Shown here: one piece after another, positions 3,465-6,202 of the stretch
Numbering within the stretch: position 1 is the stretch's first letter
How the letters are laid out: every line of letters begins with the position of its first letter
Assembly (NCBI GenBank): GCA_046706145.1
Contig: JBJKPP010000055.1
Location: 1 to 6,202 of the forward strand
Length of the DNA stretch: 6,202 bases
Origin: JBJKPP01 sp046706145
GTDB lineage: Bacteria > Bacteroidota > Ignavibacteria > Ignavibacteriales > Ignavibacteriaceae
Reading direction: 5' to 3'
Notes under the pieces: generated by a model
What the model was told of the DNA's origin: nothing
The model's input: the letters and a program-made list of their open reading frames with translations, nothing else
The model's database searches: none
Program-made: the position numbers and the translations under genes

Positions 3465-6202
3465 ATGCTGAATAAAACTGTAACTATTGACGGAAATGAA
3501 GCAGCTGCGTATGTTGCCTACCGTACTAACGAAGTAATAGCAATTTATCCCATCACACCTTCTTCTCCTATGGGTGAGTGGTGCGATGCCTGGGCATCTG
3601 AGAACAAAAAGAATTTATGGGGAGAAGTTCCTTCTGTAAATGAACTACAGAGTGAAGGTGGTGCTTCGGGTAGTGTCCACGGTGCTTTGCAGGCTGGCGC
3701 TTTAACAACTACATTTACCGCTTCTCAGGGTCTGCTTCTAATGATTCCGAATATGTATAAAATTGCAGGGGAATTAACATCTACAGTATTTCATGTCTCT
3801 GCTAGATCTATAGCTGCTCAGGCGTTATCTATCTTTGGTGATCATACCGACGTTATGACTGTAAGACCAACAGGGTTTGCAATGCTGGCGTCTAACTCAG
3901 TACAAGAGGTAATGGATTTTGCACTAATTGCTCAAGCCTCAACATTAGAAGCACGAGTTCCTTTTGTCCATTTCTTCGATGGGTTCAGAACTTCACATGA
4001 AGTTATGAAGATTCAGCAGCTTTCTGAGCAGCAGATCAGAGAAATGATTGATGACAATTTTGTTCTTGCTCATAGAAAAAGAGGTTTAAGCCCAGATCAT
4101 CCTTTTATGAGGGGAACTTCCCAGAATCCTGATGTTTATTTCCAGGGAAGAGAAACGGTGAATCAATATTATCTAAAATGTCCCGATATTGTTCAGGCTC
4201 AAATGGATAAGTTTGCGAAAGTCGTTGGAAGAAAGTATAACTTATTTGACTATTACGGTGCAAAAGATGCGGAGAAAGTTATAGTTCTTATGGGTTCTGG
4301 TGCCGAAGCAGTGGAAGAAACTGTAGATTATTTATTAAAACAGGGGGAGAAAATTGGAGTCATAAAGGTTAGGCTATTTCGTCCTTTCTCCATTGACTAT
4401 TTTATCCAAAGTATTCCAAAATCAACAAAAATAATTGCCGTCCTAGATAGAACTAAAGAAGTGGGTTCCACTGGCGAACCACTTTATTTAGATGTTGTTA
4501 ATGCAATATCAGAAAAATTCTTGAATGGCAGTCTAGATTTTGATTATCCTAAAATTATCGGCGGCCGTTACGGATTATCATCAAAAGAATTTACTCCTGC
4601 TATGGTTAAAGGAGTTTTTGATGAGATGGTGAAAGAAAAACCAAAGAATCATTTCACAGTTGGAATAATTGATGATGTTACTAATACAAGTATCGATTAT
4701 GACCCGTCATTCTCTGTTGAAGACGACGATACTTTCAGAGGAAAATTTTATGGATTGGGTTCTGATGGTACAGTTGGAGCAAACAAAAATTCTATAAAAA
4801 TAATCGGAGAAGGAACGGATTATTTTGCACAGGGTTACTTTGTTTATGACTCTAAAAAATCTGGCTCAACAACAGTTTCTCATCTAAGATTTGGTCGTAA
4901 ACCAATAAAGTCAACTTATTTAATTAACAAAGCAAATTTTATAGCATGTCATCAACAAGAATTTCTTTCCAAGATGGATATGTTGAAGGACGCCGACAGG
5001 GGAGCGACGTTCTTGCTAAATACAACTGTTAAAAAAGAAGATATTTGGGAGTCTCTGCCGCGAAAGGTACAAGAAGACCTAATTAAAAAACAGATGAAGT
5101 TTTATGCGATAGACGCATACGACGTTGCAAAAGAAGCTGGCATGGGCAAACGAATTAACACAGTAATGCAAACATGCTTCTTTGCGATTTCAAAGATATT
5201 CCCACAAAACAAATCAATAGAAATTATTAAGAATTATATAAAGAAGACATATGGACGCAAAGGTGACAAGATTGTTCAGATGAATTATGATGCTGTGGAT
5301 AAAACTCTAGCAAATCTTCATGAGATTGAAGTGCCAAAAGAAGTTACAAGCACAGTAGAATTGCAGCCGCCTATCGCAGGTGAAGCATCAGAATTTGTAA
5401 AAGAAGTTACAGCAAAAATTATTGCAGGTGAAGGTGATCTAATTCCGGTAAGCAAGTTCCCTGCCGATGGAACATATCCTACGGGAACTTCTAACTATGA
5501 GAAAAGAAATATTACTCTTGAAGTCCCGGTTTTTGACCCGCAGGTTTGTATTCAATGCAATAAATGCGTTGCCGTTTGTCCTCATGCTACAATTCGTGCA
5601 AAAGTTTATGATGAAAGATTGCTTGAAAATGCGCCTGCAACATTTAAACATGTTCCGTATAAAGGTAAAGGCCTTGGAGAAGGTTTAGCCTACACCATAC
5701 AAGTAGCTGTTGAGGATTGTACTGGCTGCGGAATCTGTGTGGATATTTGTCCTGCGAAGAACAAAAAGGAAACAAAGCTAAAAGCAATTAACATGAGTCC
5801 GCAACTGCCATTAAGGGAGCAGGAAAAAGCAAACTGGGATTTCTTCTTAACATTGCCTGAAGTGGACAGGACAAGATTGAATTTGAGTGTAATAAAAGAA
5901 TCACAATTTCTTCAGCCTTTATTCCAATTTTCAGGGGCGTGCTCGGGGTGCGGTGAAACACCGTATATTAAACTGGTTAGTCAGTTATTTGGGGATAGAG
6001 CTGTCGTTGCAAATGCAACTGGCTGCTCTTCTATTTATGGGGGTAATTTACCGACCACGCCGTGGGCGACTAATAAAGATGGTAGGGGACCGGCGTGGTC
6101 TAATTCATTGTTTGAAGATAATGCAGAGTTTGGTTATGGTTTTAGAATTTCAATAGATAAACATACTGAGCAGGCAAGAAACTTAGTTAAGAAACTAATG
6201 CC
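3465..6202 (+). CDS. nifJ: Pyruvate:ferredoxin (flavodoxin) oxidoreductase, C-terminus cut by window edge
   Basis: Single-chain homodimer-type PFOR: pyruvate + CoA + oxidised ferredoxin gives acetyl-CoA + CO2 + reduced ferredoxin, using thiamine diphosphate and three 4Fe-4S clusters in the cytoplasm. 912 codons are present without a stop; the family has about 1170-1230 residues. The ATG follows an in-frame TAA at 3459-3461 by one codon, so the start is firm; no good Shine-Dalgarno, only an A-rich leader. Seen: domain I with YPITPSSP (28-35) and Thr31, Glu64 and Arg114 at the same numbers as the catalytic residues of Desulfovibrio africanus PFOR; domain II with MGSG (276-279) and RLFRPF (303-308); the gamma/CoA domain with GSDGTVGANKN (432-442); the EKR motif (679-681); ferredoxin motifs C695-C698-C701-C705 and C752-C755-C758-C762; proximal-cluster cysteines C826, C829 and C854. 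The fourth proximal cysteine and the thiamine-Mg motif lie beyond the edge. It diverges from the hybrid kinase. The symbol nifJ is conventional; no nitrogen-fixation gene is nearby, so a general role in anaerobic carbon metabolism is more likely. Confidence 0.98.
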   Translation, partial: MLNKTVTIDGNEAAAYVAYRTNEVIAIYPITPSSPMGEWCDAWASENKKNLWGEVPSVNELQSEGGASGSVHGALQAGALTTTFTASQGLLLMIPNMYKIAGELTSTVFHVSARSIAAQALSIFGDHTDVMTVRPTGFAMLASNSVQEVMDFALIAQASTLEARVPFVHFFDGFRTSHEVMKIQQLSEQQIREMIDDNFVLAHRKRGLSPDHPFMRGTSQNPDVYFQGRETVNQYYLKCPDIVQAQMDKFAKVVGRKYNLFDYYGAKDAEKVIVLMGSGAEAVEETVDYLLKQGEKIGVIKVRLFRPFSIDYFIQSIPKSTKIIAVLDRTKEVGSTGEPLYLDVVNAISEKFLNGSLDFDYPKIIGGRYGLSSKEFTPAMVKGVFDEMVKEKPKNHFTVGIIDDVTNTSIDYDPSFSVEDDDTFRGKFYGLGSDGTVGANKNSIKIIGEGTDYFAQGYFVYDSKKSGSTTVSHLRFGRKPIKSTYLINKANFIACHQQEFLSKMDMLKDADRGATFLLNTTVKKEDIWESLPRKVQEDLIKKQMKFYAIDAYDVAKEAGMGKRINTVMQTCFFAISKIFPQNKSIEIIKNYIKKTYGRKGDKIVQMNYDAVDKTLANLHEIEVPKEVTSTVELQPPIAGEASEFVKEVTAKIIAGEGDLIPVSKFPADGTYPTGTSNYEKRNITLEVPVFDPQVCIQCNKCVAVCPHATIRAKVYDERLLENAPATFKHVPYKGKGLGEGLAYTIQVAVEDCTGCGICVDICPAKNKKETKLKAINMSPQLPLREQEKANWDFFLTLPEVDRTRLNLSVIKESQFLQPLFQFSGACSGCGETPYIKLVSQLFGDRAVVANATGCSSIYGGNLPTTPWATNKDGRGPAWSNSLFEDNAEFGYGFRISIDKHTEQARNLVKKLM

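Noticed and set aside
5439..6156. Minus-strand frame 5439-5651 and out-of-frame plus frames 5467-5688 and 5953-6156
   Set aside because: All overlap the ferredoxin and thiamine domains of nifJ, where the nifJ frame preserves every expected cysteine.
1..6202. CRISPR array, insertion sequence, tRNA or rRNA, or a defence island
   Set aside because: No regularly spaced repeats, transposase motifs, terminal inverted repeats or structured RNA signatures were seen; the three genes are ordinary chromosomal types.

Overview
This is an A+T-rich bacterial window with three protein genes, two of them cut by the window edges. The proteins and the weak or absent Shine-Dalgarno sequences in front of all three genes suggest the Bacteroidota/Chlorobi/Ignavibacteria group. 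That is an inference from protein style (a soluble PAS-PAS hybrid kinase with this receiver motif, a one-piece PFOR, AAA-rich start regions), not from a marker gene.

Layout. 1-937 (minus): an AlkZ-like winged-helix protein of the HTH_42 family, missing its C-terminus at the left edge. 938-1201: a 264-base spacer with short direct and inverted repeats. 1202-3115 (minus): a complete 637-residue soluble hybrid histidine kinase (PAS-PAS-HisKA-HATPase-receiver). 3116-3464: a 349-base divergent spacer holding a likely promoter for the plus-strand gene, two adjacent perfect palindromes, an 11-bp-phased direct repeat and a possible sigma-54 element facing the kinase. 3465-6202 (plus): nifJ, pyruvate:ferredoxin oxidoreductase, with about three quarters of the protein present before the right edge.

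How they may work together. PFOR makes acetyl-CoA and reduced ferredoxin from pyruvate in anaerobic metabolism. The kinase has no membrane segment, so it should read a cytoplasmic signal. Its divergent position next to nifJ allows, but does not prove, a link between an internal redox or metabolic signal and nifJ expression. No separate response regulator is visible. The HTH_42 gene shares the kinase strand but lies 264 bases downstream and looks like an independent DNA-repair-type gene.

No mobile element, CRISPR array, RNA gene or clearly new system is visible. The most useful points for follow-up are the clustered symmetry elements at 3275-3410 and the Q-x-Q glycosylase motif in the HTH_42 protein.
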